Made by a program: the position numbers and the translations under genes. This document shows, in pieces, positions 43,962-53,345 of a stretch of DNA of 64,000 bases. Numbering within the stretch: the stretch's first letter is position 1; every line of letters starts with the position of its first letter. This stretch comes from Actinomycetes bacterium (GTDB lineage Bacteria > Actinomycetota > Coriobacteriia > Anaerosomatales > JAGXFU01). The notes under the pieces are model-generated. The model was not told where the DNA came from. It ran no database searches and saw only the letters and a program-made list of their open reading frames with translations. The stretch lies in the NCBI GenBank assembly GCA_024637115.1, contig JAGXFU010000016.1:62001-126000 (forward strand). The letters are read 5' to 3'.

Positions 43962-46580
43962 CTATTTGTCGAGTGCTCTGCGCTCAGCCAGTCGCTTGAG
44001 GTTCGCCTGTTCAGCGACCCTCCCGACCGCCCGTCCATCAAGCCGGTCATCGAGCGCTTGCGAAAGTATATCCGAGAACTGTGGAGACGGTGTGAGTCCG
44101 AGAGCGATGAGATCTTCGCCGCTCACGGCGAGGGTGATGCGCGCAAGCACATCAAGGAATCGCTCAACGCGTCTGCGGCACAACTCGTTGCCCTGCGCCC
44201 AGAGCCACACAACCGCCTCATCCGGCAGTCCTTCAAGTGTCCGGTACAGGCGACTGTCACGCATCTTCCGGCGATCCGAGAGTTTCTTATGTAGGATCGT
44301 GCCCTGAATCGCAACCGCTCGCGCGGGCTCGGAGTACTCCCGGCCAAAACGCAGATGCCGCAGCCACTTGTCCACCCCGCCATGATCCGCCCCGAGTGCC
44401 ATCGCGGCAACGAGTGTCACTTTGCGACGAGGTTGACGCATGAAGCGATCACTCAGCACCTTGTAGGCACGCTCGGTAACAAAGACTGATTCAATGACCT
44501 GGTGAGGGTCAGCATCATCGTAGGTAATCGGCTGCAATGCGCCGAGATCATAGAGCCGCTCAAATGCCGAGGAGGGTGAGTCCTCTTGGATGATGTCGAG
44601 CATCTCCTCGCGAATACGGGCGCCCGATACCTCTTCGAGCATCTGCATCTCAACAGCGCGGCGAGCGAGCTCCTCGGTGGAGGGCTCCATTCTGAATCCG
44701 TATCGCTCCTCGAATCGCGCAGCTCGCAGCACGCGTGTGGGATCCTCCACGAACGACAACGAGTGGAGGACCCGCAGCGCACCGCGTTCAAGATCTCTCA
44801 ATCCACCGAACGGATCGGTGATCGCGCCGAAACAGTCGGGGTTGATGCATGCCGCCATGGCATTCATAGAGAAGTCCCGCCGGAACAGATCCTGCCGGAG
44901 ACTGGAACGCTCAACGGTCGGCAGTGCGCCGGGACGCGCGTAATACTCGGTACGTGCGCTCGTGATATCCACGTGAAGCGTCCGGCTCAGCACGAGCACA
45001 GCTGTGCCAAACCGCCGATGGATCTTTACGCGGGCACCGAGCTCCACGGCAGCCATCTCCGCGAACGCGACAGCATCGCCCTCGATCACGACATCCATAT
45101 CGAGATTGGGTCTCGCCAGAAGCATGTCGCGCACGAAACCGCCCACAACATGCGCCCGGAGACCCTCGCGCTCAGCGAGCACCCCAAGACCGCGCAACGA
45201 ATCGCGGGCGTCTGAAGGAAGCACGGATTCGAAGGACGCCAGGAAGCGCTCGGTTGAATTCTTGCGCGCGCGAGGCAAACGACGATCGAGGTATGCGTCC
45301 CCATGCTCGGCCTGGAGAAGATCTTTGCGGGTCACAATGCCGACCAGCTCATCGTTGTCCAGTACCGGAACTCGCCCGATTCCCGATGTGGCAAGCAACC
45401 GTTCGAGTTCGACCAGGTCCGTATTGGGCTCCACGGTGATGACATCACGCGCCATGAATCCTTTCACCGGCGCATGGTCAAGACCGTGCCGATGAGCCTT
45501 GTCGTAATCCTTGCGCGTGACAAGCCCGATCAATCTGCCGGCTCTGAGGATCGGCAGACCGCCGTGGCCCCATGTGGACATGATCTCGCCGGCCTGGGCC
45601 ATCGTCATGTCCTCAGTGACAGTGCGCAGGGGTGAGGTCATGATGTCGCCAGCCCTGAGCGGCGGAGTCACCTCGTCTTCGAGAGCCTCTCGAAGACGAG
45701 GCAGCGCATCAGCGATGGTGAGGTCCCTGAATCCAGCAGAGGCCGCCTGAGTGTGCCCACCCCCGCCGATAGCCGACATGACCGCACCTACATCAGCTTC
45801 ATGCAGCCGTGAGCGGGCCACGATCTGCAAACGATCGGGCATCTGTACGACTGCGATAGCAACCCGGTAGCCGAGGTCTTCTACGATGTAGTGAGTGAGT
45901 ACGCTCGCAGAGTCCACATACTCGCCTATTTCCGCAGTGCCAACCGCCACATCCTGACCATTGACCCTCCACACCTCAAGGGACTCAGTAAGGGCGTCCA
46001 GCAATTCTCGCTGCGAAGGATCAAGCACCCGCATCAGAAACTGATTGAGGACCTCAAGGTCGGCTCCGCTTGCCATGAGATAGGCAGCAGCGTCGGCATC
46101 ATAGGCGGTCGCGCTTGGATAGACGAGCGACCCCGTGTCCTCGTGGATTCCCAAAAGCAGCACGCTCGCCTCCAACGGAGACAGGCCGATCCCCCGCCGG
46201 CGAATCTCATGGACGAGGATGGATGTCGTGGCTCCGACATCAAGCGAGCGATCATCAATGCCCTCAAGATCTCCCTCAGCAGGCGGATGGTGGTCATAGA
46301 CGATGACGTCAACGTCCGGACGCAGGACCACGTCCCCGAGTTCTCCCACTCTGCGAGGATCACGAGTGTCAACCATGATCACACGGTCAATCGCCTCGAG
46401 ATCCAGACCTTTGAGGTCCGTGAAATCCAGAAAGTCCTGATGCAGGTTGTGAAAGGCGCGGACATTCGTGTTCTGAGTGCCAAGGAACACACCTCGTGCA
46501 CCAGGAAAGAGTTTCGTAGCGGCTACCGTAGCCGCATACGCATCGAAGTCAGGATTCGCGTGTCCGACGACCACCTGCAT
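43962..46580 (-). CDS. DHH-CBS-tRNA nucleotidyltransferase fusion
   Basis: An 872-residue, three-part protein. Residues 1-300 form a DHH/DHHA1 phosphoesterase (GHANPDFDA, VDTRD, YDHHPP, GGGGHTQAAS). About 305-430 are two CBS domains (ADIMTSPLRTV-like GDIMTSPLRTV, FMARDVITVEP). From about 450 comes a class II nucleotidyltransferase (VVGGFVRDMLL, DMDVVIEGDA, RRDFSMNAMA, DPTRVLRAARFEERY). Similar fusions are known from other bacteria as A- or CCA-adding enzymes. Which bases it adds, and what the CBS pair senses, cannot be told from sequence. Confidence 0.92.
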   Translation of the reverse strand: MQVVVGHANPDFDAYAATVAATKLFPGARGVFLGTQNTNVRAFHNLHQDFLDFTDLKGLDLEAIDRVIMVDTRDPRRVGELGDVVLRPDVDVIVYDHHPPAEGDLEGIDDRSLDVGATTSILVHEIRRRGIGLSPLEASVLLLGIHEDTGSLVYPSATAYDADAAAYLMASGADLEVLNQFLMRVLDPSQRELLDALTESLEVWRVNGQDVAVGTAEIGEYVDSASVLTHYIVEDLGYRVAIAVVQMPDRLQIVARSRLHEADVGAVMSAIGGGGHTQAASAGFRDLTIADALPRLREALEDEVTPPLRAGDIMTSPLRTVTEDMTMAQAGEIMSTWGHGGLPILRAGRLIGLVTRKDYDKAHRHGLDHAPVKGFMARDVITVEPNTDLVELERLLATSGIGRVPVLDNDELVGIVTRKDLLQAEHGDAYLDRRLPRARKNSTERFLASFESVLPSDARDSLRGLGVLAEREGLRAHVVGGFVRDMLLARPNLDMDVVIEGDAVAFAEMAAVELGARVKIHRRFGTAVLVLSRTLHVDITSARTEYYARPGALPTVERSSLRQDLFRRDFSMNAMAACINPDCFGAITDPFGGLRDLERGALRVLHSLSFVEDPTRVLRAARFEERYGFRMEPSTEELARRAVEMQMLEEVSGARIREEMLDIIQEDSPSSAFERLYDLGALQPITYDDADPHQVIESVFVTERAYKVLSDRFMRQPRRKVTLVAAMALGADHGGVDKWLRHLRFGREYSEPARAVAIQGTILHKKLSDRRKMRDSRLYRTLEGLPDEAVVWLWAQGNELCRRRVERFLDVLARITLAVSGEDLIALGLTPSPQFSDILSQALDDRLDGRAVGRVAEQANLKRLAERRALDK

Positions 46581-46591
46581 GTTCTCAACGC

Positions 46592-47893
46592 CTAGATTTC
46601 ATGGAAGAGTGGCGGTGCAGGTACGAGGGTCTCCGAGAAATGGACAGCCTCTCTCAACCGCTCCTCGCCCGCATCGAGAAGACTCTCCGAGGCCGCATAG
46701 AGCACGGCGATGCGTGACCCCGGTTCAACGCGATCACCAATGCGCACGTCGAGCACAAGACCGGCTGCCAGATCGATCACATCGTCTTTGGTGGCGCGCC
46801 CGGCGCCCGTGAGCATGGCCGCGCGACCCACGCCCTCCGCATCAAACCCGGCCACGTACCCGGGAGTGTCTACACAAACCTCGCGTGAGCAGGCAGCTTG
46901 AGGAAGCAGGGTCGTATCACGGGCGATGCGCGGATCCCCGCCCTGCGCGGCGATCCACCGCGTGAACGAATCAAGAGCGGCGCCCGACTCAATCGCCTGT
47001 TCAAGCAGCGCACGAGCATCAGACTCCGAAGCAGCCACACGGCCGAGTATCAGCATCTTGGCGCCAAATACCATACACAGCTCGGTGAGTGCCGCAGGGC
47101 CTTCACCTCTCAGAGTCTCGATTGCCTCTACGACTTCAAGCGAGTTACCCACGGCCATACCGAGCGGTTGGTCCATGTCGCTCATGAGACAAACGACCTC
47201 ACATCCAAGTGCACGACTGACCCGGGTAAGTTCCGCCACGAGCGCTCGAGCATCTGCCTCCGTCTTCATGAATGCGCCGGATCCGACCTTCACATCCAGA
47301 ACGATGGCATTCGCGCCACCCGCGATCTTCTTTGAGATGATTGATCCGACCATCAGCGGAATGCTCGGAACCGTGGCGGTGACATCACGCAACGCATACA
47401 TCTTCTTGTCCGCCGGGACGATATCCGGTGACTGTGCTATGACTGCCACGCCTACGTCCCGCACTTGCGCCAGAAACTCCTCGGGCGGGAGCTCAATACG
47501 CATTCCAGGTATGGATTCGAGCTTGTCGAGGGTTCCGCCGGTGTGGCCCAATCCGCGCCCGCTCATCTTTGCCACAGGGACTCCGCACGCGGCAACAAGT
47601 GGAGCGAGCACAAGCGTCGTGGTATCAGCAACGCCACCAGTAGAGTGTTTATCTACCTTCACACCCGGAATCGATGAGAGATCGATCGTGCGCCCGGATC
47701 GAATCATCGCGTCGGTGAGCCAGACGGTCTCATCCTCGTTCAAACCGTTGATGAACGCAGCCATGAGCCATGCGCTCATCTGGTCGTCGGGCATCTCACC
47801 GCGGGCGTAACCCAACACAATCCGGTCTATCTCGGCCGCATCATGAGCGTGGCCGTCCCGTTTTCGCTCAAGCAACTCCTCGAAGGTTATCAC
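46592..47893 (-). CDS. deoA: thymidine/pyrimidine-nucleoside phosphorylase
   Basis: A 433-residue enzyme splitting thymidine or uridine with phosphate. Family motifs are ITFEELLERKRDGHAH, VDKHSTGGVADTTTLVLAP, AKMSGRGLGHTGGTLDKLES, VGSIISKKIAGG and VLDVKVGSGAFMK. GTG 47893 aligns with the usual start and has GAGGGGG about 10 bases upstream. ATG 47971 would overlap deoB and add 26 unconserved residues. It forms a nucleoside salvage pair with deoB. Confidence 0.93.
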   Translation of the reverse strand: MITFEELLERKRDGHAHDAAEIDRIVLGYARGEMPDDQMSAWLMAAFINGLNEDETVWLTDAMIRSGRTIDLSSIPGVKVDKHSTGGVADTTTLVLAPLVAACGVPVAKMSGRGLGHTGGTLDKLESIPGMRIELPPEEFLAQVRDVGVAVIAQSPDIVPADKKMYALRDVTATVPSIPLMVGSIISKKIAGGANAIVLDVKVGSGAFMKTEADARALVAELTRVSRALGCEVVCLMSDMDQPLGMAVGNSLEVVEAIETLRGEGPAALTELCMVFGAKMLILGRVAASESDARALLEQAIESGAALDSFTRWIAAQGGDPRIARDTTLLPQAACSREVCVDTPGYVAGFDAEGVGRAAMLTGAGRATKDDVIDLAAGLVLDVRIGDRVEPGSRIAVLYAASESLLDAGEERLREAVHFSETLVPAPPLFHEI

Positions 47894-47960
47894 CGCGATG
47901 TGGCCCCCTCTGGGATGTACGTCACGCGGGCACGCCGCGTGTAGGTACCGTTCAAGCAGT

Positions 47961-49160
47961 TCATCCGGCATCACGGACTTCGGGAAGGAAAGAGCTCCCT
48001 CGCCCGCATTCTCCCGCCAAACCATAGAAATCGAGCACTGTCTCACCGATATCGGAGAACGTTGAGCGAATGCCGAGTCCAACCCCGGTATCGACACCTT
48101 TCATGTATGCCACGAGTGGTGTGTACTCGCGGGTGTGATCAGTGGAATCCGTTGTTGGATCACACCCGTGATCCGCTGTGATCATGAGCAGGTCACCATC
48201 GACCATCGCGTCCAGCAACTCAGGCATGCGCGCGTCGACTTCCTCAAGACCCCGAGCATATCCCTCGAAGTCATTGCGGTGTCCCCAGATCATGTCGAAG
48301 TCGACAAGGTTGGCGAATACGAATCCATTGTCCGTGTTGTCTTTCACGCGCCCGAGCAGGTTGTCAAAACCATGCATGTTGTTCTCCGAGTGTGGAGACT
48401 CGCAGATGCCACGCCATGCAAAGATCTCCCCGATCTTGCCGATTCCATAGCTCTTGATCCCCGCTTGGGCAAGTCGATCGAGCACCGTTGGCTCGAACGG
48501 TTCGACCGCAAAATCGCGTCGACGATGGGTACGCGTGTATATGCCTTCGGCGTTCGGCCCAATGAACGGACGTGCGATGACGCGGCCCACTGCGTGTTGC
48601 CCGACAAGCATCTCACGCGCAATGGCACATATCTCATAGAGTCGTTCGATCGAGATGACATCCTCATGCGCCGCGATTTGAAACACGCTGTCGGCGCTCG
48701 TGTAGATGATGGGCTTGCCTGACTCCACATGCTCATCGCCCAGGTCCTGGATGATGACGGTGCCGCTCGCAGGGTAATTACCGAGCCACCCGAGTCCGGT
48801 CAGGCGAGTGAACTCGCTCATCACCTCTGGAGGGAAACCGTTCGGATATGTGGGAAACGGAGCCGTAAGCTGCAGACCCATCATCTCCCAATGCCCGGTC
48901 GTCGTGTCCTTGCCCGCACTCGCCTCGGCATTCTTGCCCCATGACGCCGAAGGAGTGTCAATCGGTGAGACTCCGTCGATGTCGGTAATGTTGCCCAGCC
49001 CCATACGTTCCAGGTTGGGCATATGCAGACCGCCAACCGCCTGTGACGTATTGCCCAGCGTGTTCGAGCCTTCGTCTCCGTATGCGCCGGCATCAGGTAG
49101 TTCTCCGGCACCCACGCTATCGAGAACCAAGACAATGACGCGTGGATCCCTCTTAGCCAT
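47961..49160 (-). CDS. deoB: phosphopentomutase
   Basis: A 399-residue metalloenzyme that interconverts (deoxy)ribose 1- and 5-phosphate. It starts MAKRDPRVIVLVLDSVGAGE with the metal Asp, then GSNTLGNTSQAVGG, TTGHWEMMGL, IGKIGEIFAWRGI, NLVDFDMIWGHRND, TADHGCDPTTDSTDHTREYT. The length is usual. Together with deoA it sends deoxynucleosides into central metabolism. Confidence 0.96.
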   Translation of the reverse strand: MAKRDPRVIVLVLDSVGAGELPDAGAYGDEGSNTLGNTSQAVGGLHMPNLERMGLGNITDIDGVSPIDTPSASWGKNAEASAGKDTTTGHWEMMGLQLTAPFPTYPNGFPPEVMSEFTRLTGLGWLGNYPASGTVIIQDLGDEHVESGKPIIYTSADSVFQIAAHEDVISIERLYEICAIAREMLVGQHAVGRVIARPFIGPNAEGIYTRTHRRRDFAVEPFEPTVLDRLAQAGIKSYGIGKIGEIFAWRGICESPHSENNMHGFDNLLGRVKDNTDNGFVFANLVDFDMIWGHRNDFEGYARGLEEVDARMPELLDAMVDGDLLMITADHGCDPTTDSTDHTREYTPLVAYMKGVDTGVGLGIRSTFSDIGETVLDFYGLAGECGRGSSFLPEVRDAG

Positions 49161-49162
49161 AC

Positions 49163-50827
49163 TTACACCGCCACTCTGTTGACTTCGTCCAGGGAGGTAA
49201 TACCCGCTGCGACCTTGTCCAATGCATCGCGACGAAGCGTCTTCATTCCAGCGTTGACCGCAATCTCACGCAAAACGTCCGCAGGCGCTTGATTCAGAAA
49301 CGCCCGGGTGAGGTCCTCATTCATTGGCATGACTTCAAATACCCCGGTGCGGCCCTTGAACCCGGAAATCGAACACAGGTCGCATCCGACGGGAGCGTAG
49401 AGCGTGACCTTCTTGGCTTCGGTTGCAGTGAAGCCAGCCGCCACCATCTGAGGTCCGCTCAGTTTGACCTCCTGCTTACAGTGAGGACAGAGCACACGCA
49501 CAAGCCTCTGAGACATCACGCCCAGGAGACCTGAAGAAGTGATGTACGGAGGAACACCCATGTCTGTCAGTCGATTGAGAGCACTGGGCGCGTCGTTGGT
49601 GTGAATAGATGAGAGAACCAGGTGCCCGGTGAGTGCTGCCCGCACCGACGTCTCTGCAGTCTCCGGATCGCGTATCTCACCGACCATGACGATATCCGGG
49701 TCGGAGCGCAGAATCGTGCGCAGCCCTGCGGCGAAGGAAAGTCCGATGCGGTTGTGAACCGCCATTTGCGTCACGCCCGCCATCTGGTACTCAACGGGAT
49801 CTTCGATCGTGATGATCTTGCGCTCCAACGTGTTGAGTTGTTGTAGCGCGCCGTACATGGTCGTTGACTTTCCTGAGCCAGTCGGACCGGCGATCAGCAG
49901 TGCACCATAGGGTCTGCCAAGGAGCTCCATGACACTCTTGTACTCCTCGGCACCCAATCCGACATCGGCGAGCTCTTTGAACGAAAGCCCAGAGTTGAGG
50001 ATTCGCAGAACCAGTGCTTCACCATGAGGGGTAGGCAAGCTGGCAACCCGGATATCCACCGGTCGGTCGTCGACCTTGACTGCAATCCTGCCATCCTGCG
50101 GGCGCCTGCGCTCAGCGATGTCCATCTCCGCCATGATCTTGAGTCGGCTCGTGACTCCGGCACGGGATGCACCCGGCAGGGTCATCACCTCATGCAAGAC
50201 ACCATCGACCCGATATCGAACGCGAACCTTCTTGCCATCCGGTTCGATGTGGATGTCGCTCGCGCCATCTCGCACCGCTTCACGCAGCAACTGATTCACA
50301 AGCCGGACGATCGGGACGTCGTCGCCGGTGACAACGTCAGAGACCTCAACCTCGGCATCCAGCGACGTCTCGACCACATCCTGGAATGCGTCGGCTGAGG
50401 TGACGTACTTGTCGATGGCATAGATGACCTGCGAACGACTCGCGACAACCGGCACGACGCGCATGCCTGTGCGCATCTCGACGTCATCAATGGCCTCAAC
50501 GTCGAGAGGATCAGCCATCGCCAGGATGAGAAGATCACCGTCGAAACCAATCGGAATAGCCAGGCGCTTCATGGCCATTCTCTCAGGCAGGAGATTGACG
50601 GCCGCCCGATCGACCTTGTATCCGGTCAGGTTCACGTGCTGAAGATCCTTCTGCTTGGCAAGTGCTTGAGCAATATCGTCCTCAGTGAGGATGAGTTGAT
50701 TTACCAGAACCTCGCCCAGTTTCCCGCCGTCTTTAAGCTGAAGGTCGAGTACTTCACTGAGCTGTTCGGCAGTGATGAGACCGGCCGAGACGAGCAGCTC
50801 GCCGAGACGTTCACGGGTGTACTCCAC
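49163..50827 (-). CDS. pilB: type IV pilus/type II secretion ATPase (PilB/GspE)
   Basis: A 554-residue AAA+ motor. Residues 1-150 form a GspE/PilB N-terminal domain (RERLGELLVSAGLITAEQLS). Walker A is GPTGSGKSTTMYGAL (about 325), the Asp box ITIEDPVEYQ, Walker B DIVMVGEIRDPETA and the His box ALTGHLVLSSIHTNDA. A tetracysteine site occurs as CPHCKQ and CDLC. GTG 50827 has GGGGAGG 9 bases upstream. It drives pilus or secretion assembly, but no other pilus gene lies in the window. Confidence 0.93.
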   Translation of the reverse strand: MEYTRERLGELLVSAGLITAEQLSEVLDLQLKDGGKLGEVLVNQLILTEDDIAQALAKQKDLQHVNLTGYKVDRAAVNLLPERMAMKRLAIPIGFDGDLLILAMADPLDVEAIDDVEMRTGMRVVPVVASRSQVIYAIDKYVTSADAFQDVVETSLDAEVEVSDVVTGDDVPIVRLVNQLLREAVRDGASDIHIEPDGKKVRVRYRVDGVLHEVMTLPGASRAGVTSRLKIMAEMDIAERRRPQDGRIAVKVDDRPVDIRVASLPTPHGEALVLRILNSGLSFKELADVGLGAEEYKSVMELLGRPYGALLIAGPTGSGKSTTMYGALQQLNTLERKIITIEDPVEYQMAGVTQMAVHNRIGLSFAAGLRTILRSDPDIVMVGEIRDPETAETSVRAALTGHLVLSSIHTNDAPSALNRLTDMGVPPYITSSGLLGVMSQRLVRVLCPHCKQEVKLSGPQMVAAGFTATEAKKVTLYAPVGCDLCSISGFKGRTGVFEVMPMNEDLTRAFLNQAPADVLREIAVNAGMKTLRRDALDKVAAGITSLDEVNRVAV

Positions 50828-50859
50828 GAAGTATGTCCTCCCCTTACTGGCTCGCGCAC

Positions 50860-51144
50860 TTACGCACGCTGACGTACGACCGAAATCATCCATTCCGCAA
50901 CGAGAAACACCATCACGGTGATACCCGCGTTCACAGAGAAGTAGCCACCGTAGGGCGTCTTGATATTTGAGAGACCGAACGGAATAGTCACGATATCGGC
51001 GATCTTGAGCACGGCCTCGGCCCATGCCTGCGAAGAAAGGACGCCAAAGAAGGCAATCACGATTCCGGCGGTTACGAGCACAGCCAGAACGATGAACAGA
51101 TCCATGAGGATCGTGGCGAATACGCGAGTGGGTCGAGTGGACAC
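50860..51144 (-). CDS. small membrane protein, function unknown
   Basis: A 94-residue protein with two hydrophobic helices, about 11-38 (ATILMDLFIVLAVLVTAGIV) and 70-88 (AGITVMVFLVAEWMISVV), and a short loop with PYGGYF between them. GTG 51144 has GGAGG 4 bases upstream, while TTG 51159 is an alternative. It lies before pilB in the same direction and is probably cotranscribed. No family is recognised. Confidence 0.7.
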   Translation of the reverse strand: MSTRPTRVFATILMDLFIVLAVLVTAGIVIAFFGVLSSQAWAEAVLKIADIVTIPFGLSNIKTPYGGYFSVNAGITVMVFLVAEWMISVVRQRA

Positions 51145-51259
51145 AGCGCCTCCGGTCAAGAGTCAGATTCGGCTACCGGCACCATTATCAGCGTTAAGCG
51201 CCAACGATGCCACCGCAACCGCACCCACGGTCATGCCGGAGAGGCGTCACACAGCGCGA

Positions 51260-51529
51260 CTAGCGAATCGAGTCGGAGATGATCCGTCCGATCATCTTCT
51301 CGGCAACATCTGCCGAGGAGAGAGGTCCCGCAGCCAACAACTCGCGGGCTTGCGCAACACGATCTGCGCGAAAGTCCGGAGTGGTGGAGAGGGCCACGCG
51401 TACCCGGTCAACAAGCTCGACCGACACGTCATCGTGAGATACACATCGACTTGAAGGGCTATCGCTGTTGGGTCCTGTTGTCTGCAGATACTCGACGGCT
51501 CGTCGGACCTGCTCGTCTGAGATAATCAT
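51260..51529 (-). CDS. flgM: FlgM-like anti-sigma-28 protein
   Basis: An 89-residue protein. The C-terminal half (VDRVRVALSTTPDFRADRVA, then LLAAGPLSSADVAEKMIGRI) resembles the sigma-28-binding helices of FlgM, in particular the repeated R-x-x-R-V and VAEKMI patterns. The N-terminal part is poorly conserved, as in FlgM. A sigma-28-type promoter lies immediately upstream, which supports the assignment because flgM is often under sigma-28. No flagellar structural gene lies in the window. Confidence 0.72.
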   Translation of the reverse strand: MIISDEQVRRAVEYLQTTGPNSDSPSSRCVSHDDVSVELVDRVRVALSTTPDFRADRVAQARELLAAGPLSSADVAEKMIGRIISDSIR

Positions 51530-51539
51530 GTCACGCTTG

Positions 51540-51566
51540 TTATCGGCCCCACGGTCAGGCTACTTA
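51540..51566 (-). promoter_or_regulatory. sigma-28-type promoter of the flgM-like gene
   Basis: On the minus strand, GCCGATAA (51540-51547) matches the sigma-28 -10 element exactly. It is preceded by TAAG (51563-51566) with a 15-base spacer, against TAAA in the Bacillus SigD consensus. The expected transcript would start only a few bases before the ATG at 51529, leaving little or no leader. Confidence 0.75.
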
Positions 51567-51662
51567 ATGCTACAAGTGCGCTCAGTGCCTGTGACTGCAT
51601 ATGTATTCGGACCGACGGTCATGTTCCCAAGATGAGCGGAAACAACGGTGTCGCTGAAAAGG
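51567..51662. other. spacer between the flgM promoter and the nuo terminator
   Basis: Within the gene-free stretch 51530-51847, the ends are taken by the sigma-28 promoter and the nuo terminator hairpins. In this middle part I see no gene, hairpin or repeat. Confidence 0.4.
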
Positions 51663-51740
51663 AAAAACCCCTGGGAAAAGGGGGAGCCTCAAGGCCGGCA
51701 CCTTGAGGCTCAGGGGTAAGGGGCTGCATTCGCATGCAGC
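51663..51740 (-). terminator. compound terminator of the nuo operon
   Basis: Read on the minus strand: a 7-bp hairpin GCTGCAT/ATGCAGC with a GCGA tetraloop (51723-51740), then an 11-bp perfect stem GAGCCTCAAGG/CCTTGAGGCTC (51684-51711), closed by CAGGGGT (51711-51717 region) pairing with ACCCCTG (51667-51673). Five Ts follow at 51663-51667. It lies 108 bases past the nuoN stop. The structure is more elaborate than a plain terminator. Confidence 0.75.
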
Positions 51741-51847
51741 TCTTATCGGTATTGTACCCAACCCCTCGAAATATACGCAAGGGGCTTGTGAAACATTTCT
51801 CATACTCCATGAAACCTCCACAAAGTGAGCTCGTGGTGGGAGAAGCG

Positions 51848-53344
51848 CTAGCCTGCGAAGAGGGCGAGAATGCTGTCGAGTCCGCTAAAGAGCGGAACGA
51901 TTCCGATCCCGAGAAGGACAACGGCAAGGAAGAGCGCTGTTCCCTCGGAGAGGAAAAGCCGTGGAAGGGCAGCGACCGCATCCGCGGGTTCCTCGGCAGG
52001 TGGATCCGGGTGCGGCACAGACCCGTTCAGCGGCGGCTCGTCAAAGAATGCGGCGCGCAGCACGCTCCCGTAGTAACCGAATGAGATGACCGAACCCACC
52101 ACGGCCACCAATGCCAGCCACAACCATCCTGAGGTGACCGACAGAACGCCGAACACGAGAAGCTTGCCCCAGAACCCCGCCGTGAGAGGAATGCCCGTCA
52201 GCGAGAACATGGTCACCCCGAGGGCAAGACCCAGTGCCGGTCGCTGGCGACCAATGCCGGCCATGCCGGCGATCGAGCCATCCCAGTCCGGACGAACTTC
52301 GGAGACGGCCTGGGCGATCAGAAACGCCGCCGTGGCAGCGATCGCATACATGACGATGAGGACAAGGGTGAGTCGCAGCATGTTCGCCACTCCCCCTTCG
52401 CCCCGTGCGAGACCTACAGCGAGCCCCGCGAGTGCGTAGCCCACCTGCGCAATACCCGAATAGCCGAGCATCCGACTGTAGGAGCGTTGGCGCAATCCCG
52501 CGAAATTGCCGAGGACGATCGAGAGCGCAGCCAGGGCCGCCACCTGATACGCGAGATTCTCAACACTCGCCTCAAAGACCTGAGCAAAGACCACGAACAA
52601 CCCAAAGAGCGCTGCGATCTTTGGCGCACCCGCCATGAACGCGGCTGCCGGAGACGGCGCTGTCTCGAACACGTCCGGCGCCCACGCATGGAATGGGACG
52701 GCGCCCAGTTTGAAGGCGAATGCCGACAAGATGAGTGCCGCGGCTGCGCCCGCGGGTGCCGCGGGCCCGAGCGGGAGCGACAGACCGAGGGCCGGGTAGG
52801 ATCGAGACCCTCCATAGAGACCGAACAGGAGCGCCATACCGAGAATCAGCAGCCCGGTCGAGACCGCTCCCTGAATCAAGTACTTGAGAGCCGCCTCGGC
52901 GGAACGATCCGTTCGAGCGGCGGACACGAGAGCGTACGCGCAGATGGCGATCGTCTCGAGTGCGATCGCGGTGAGTATGAGGTCGGCGGATGCCGCAAGC
53001 GCCGAGGATGCAGCCGTGGCAAACGCCACGAGTGCCGCCATCGCAGCTCCCGTCTCACGATTAGAGAGGTAACGCATTCCTCCAAGCAGTGAAAGGGCCG
53101 CGAGCGCAAAGATCGGCACGCCAACGGCGGAGAGTTCTCCTCCGCCTATGAACACGCCGTACGCCAGTGAGCCGCCCTCCACGCTTTGGGACGCCACCGC
53201 GGCCAGCACGCATCCGGCCGCGAGTCCGACAATCGCCACTCCGACCGCAACACGCGGACGAGCGGCGGCATCGGCGACAAGCGCCAACACGCCAGCAATG
53301 ATCGCCGCTATCATCGGCGAGATTATGAGAGCTGAGTCGCTCAC
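51848..53344 (-). CDS. nuoN: complex I subunit N (NADH-quinone oxidoreductase)
   Basis: A 498-residue antiporter-like membrane subunit, with about 14 hydrophobic segments. Residues 100-140 contain the conserved acidic and aromatic residues of the family. ALKYLIQGAVSTGLLILGMA, FKLGAVPFHAWAPDVFE and the later lysine-bearing helices are typical of NuoN. GTG 53344 has GGGGGG 7 bases upstream. The C-terminal 45 residues include a Pro-rich loop and a last helix. It is the last gene of the operon. Confidence 0.95.
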   Translation of the reverse strand: MSDSALIISPMIAAIIAGVLALVADAAARPRVAVGVAIVGLAAGCVLAAVASQSVEGGSLAYGVFIGGGELSAVGVPIFALAALSLLGGMRYLSNRETGAAMAALVAFATAASSALAASADLILTAIALETIAICAYALVSAARTDRSAEAALKYLIQGAVSTGLLILGMALLFGLYGGSRSYPALGLSLPLGPAAPAGAAAALILSAFAFKLGAVPFHAWAPDVFETAPSPAAAFMAGAPKIAALFGLFVVFAQVFEASVENLAYQVAALAALSIVLGNFAGLRQRSYSRMLGYSGIAQVGYALAGLAVGLARGEGGVANMLRLTLVLIVMYAIAATAAFLIAQAVSEVRPDWDGSIAGMAGIGRQRPALGLALGVTMFSLTGIPLTAGFWGKLLVFGVLSVTSGWLWLALVAVVGSVISFGYYGSVLRAAFFDEPPLNGSVPHPDPPAEEPADAVAALPRLFLSEGTALFLAVVLLGIGIVPLFSGLDSILALFAG

Positions 53345-53345
53345 G

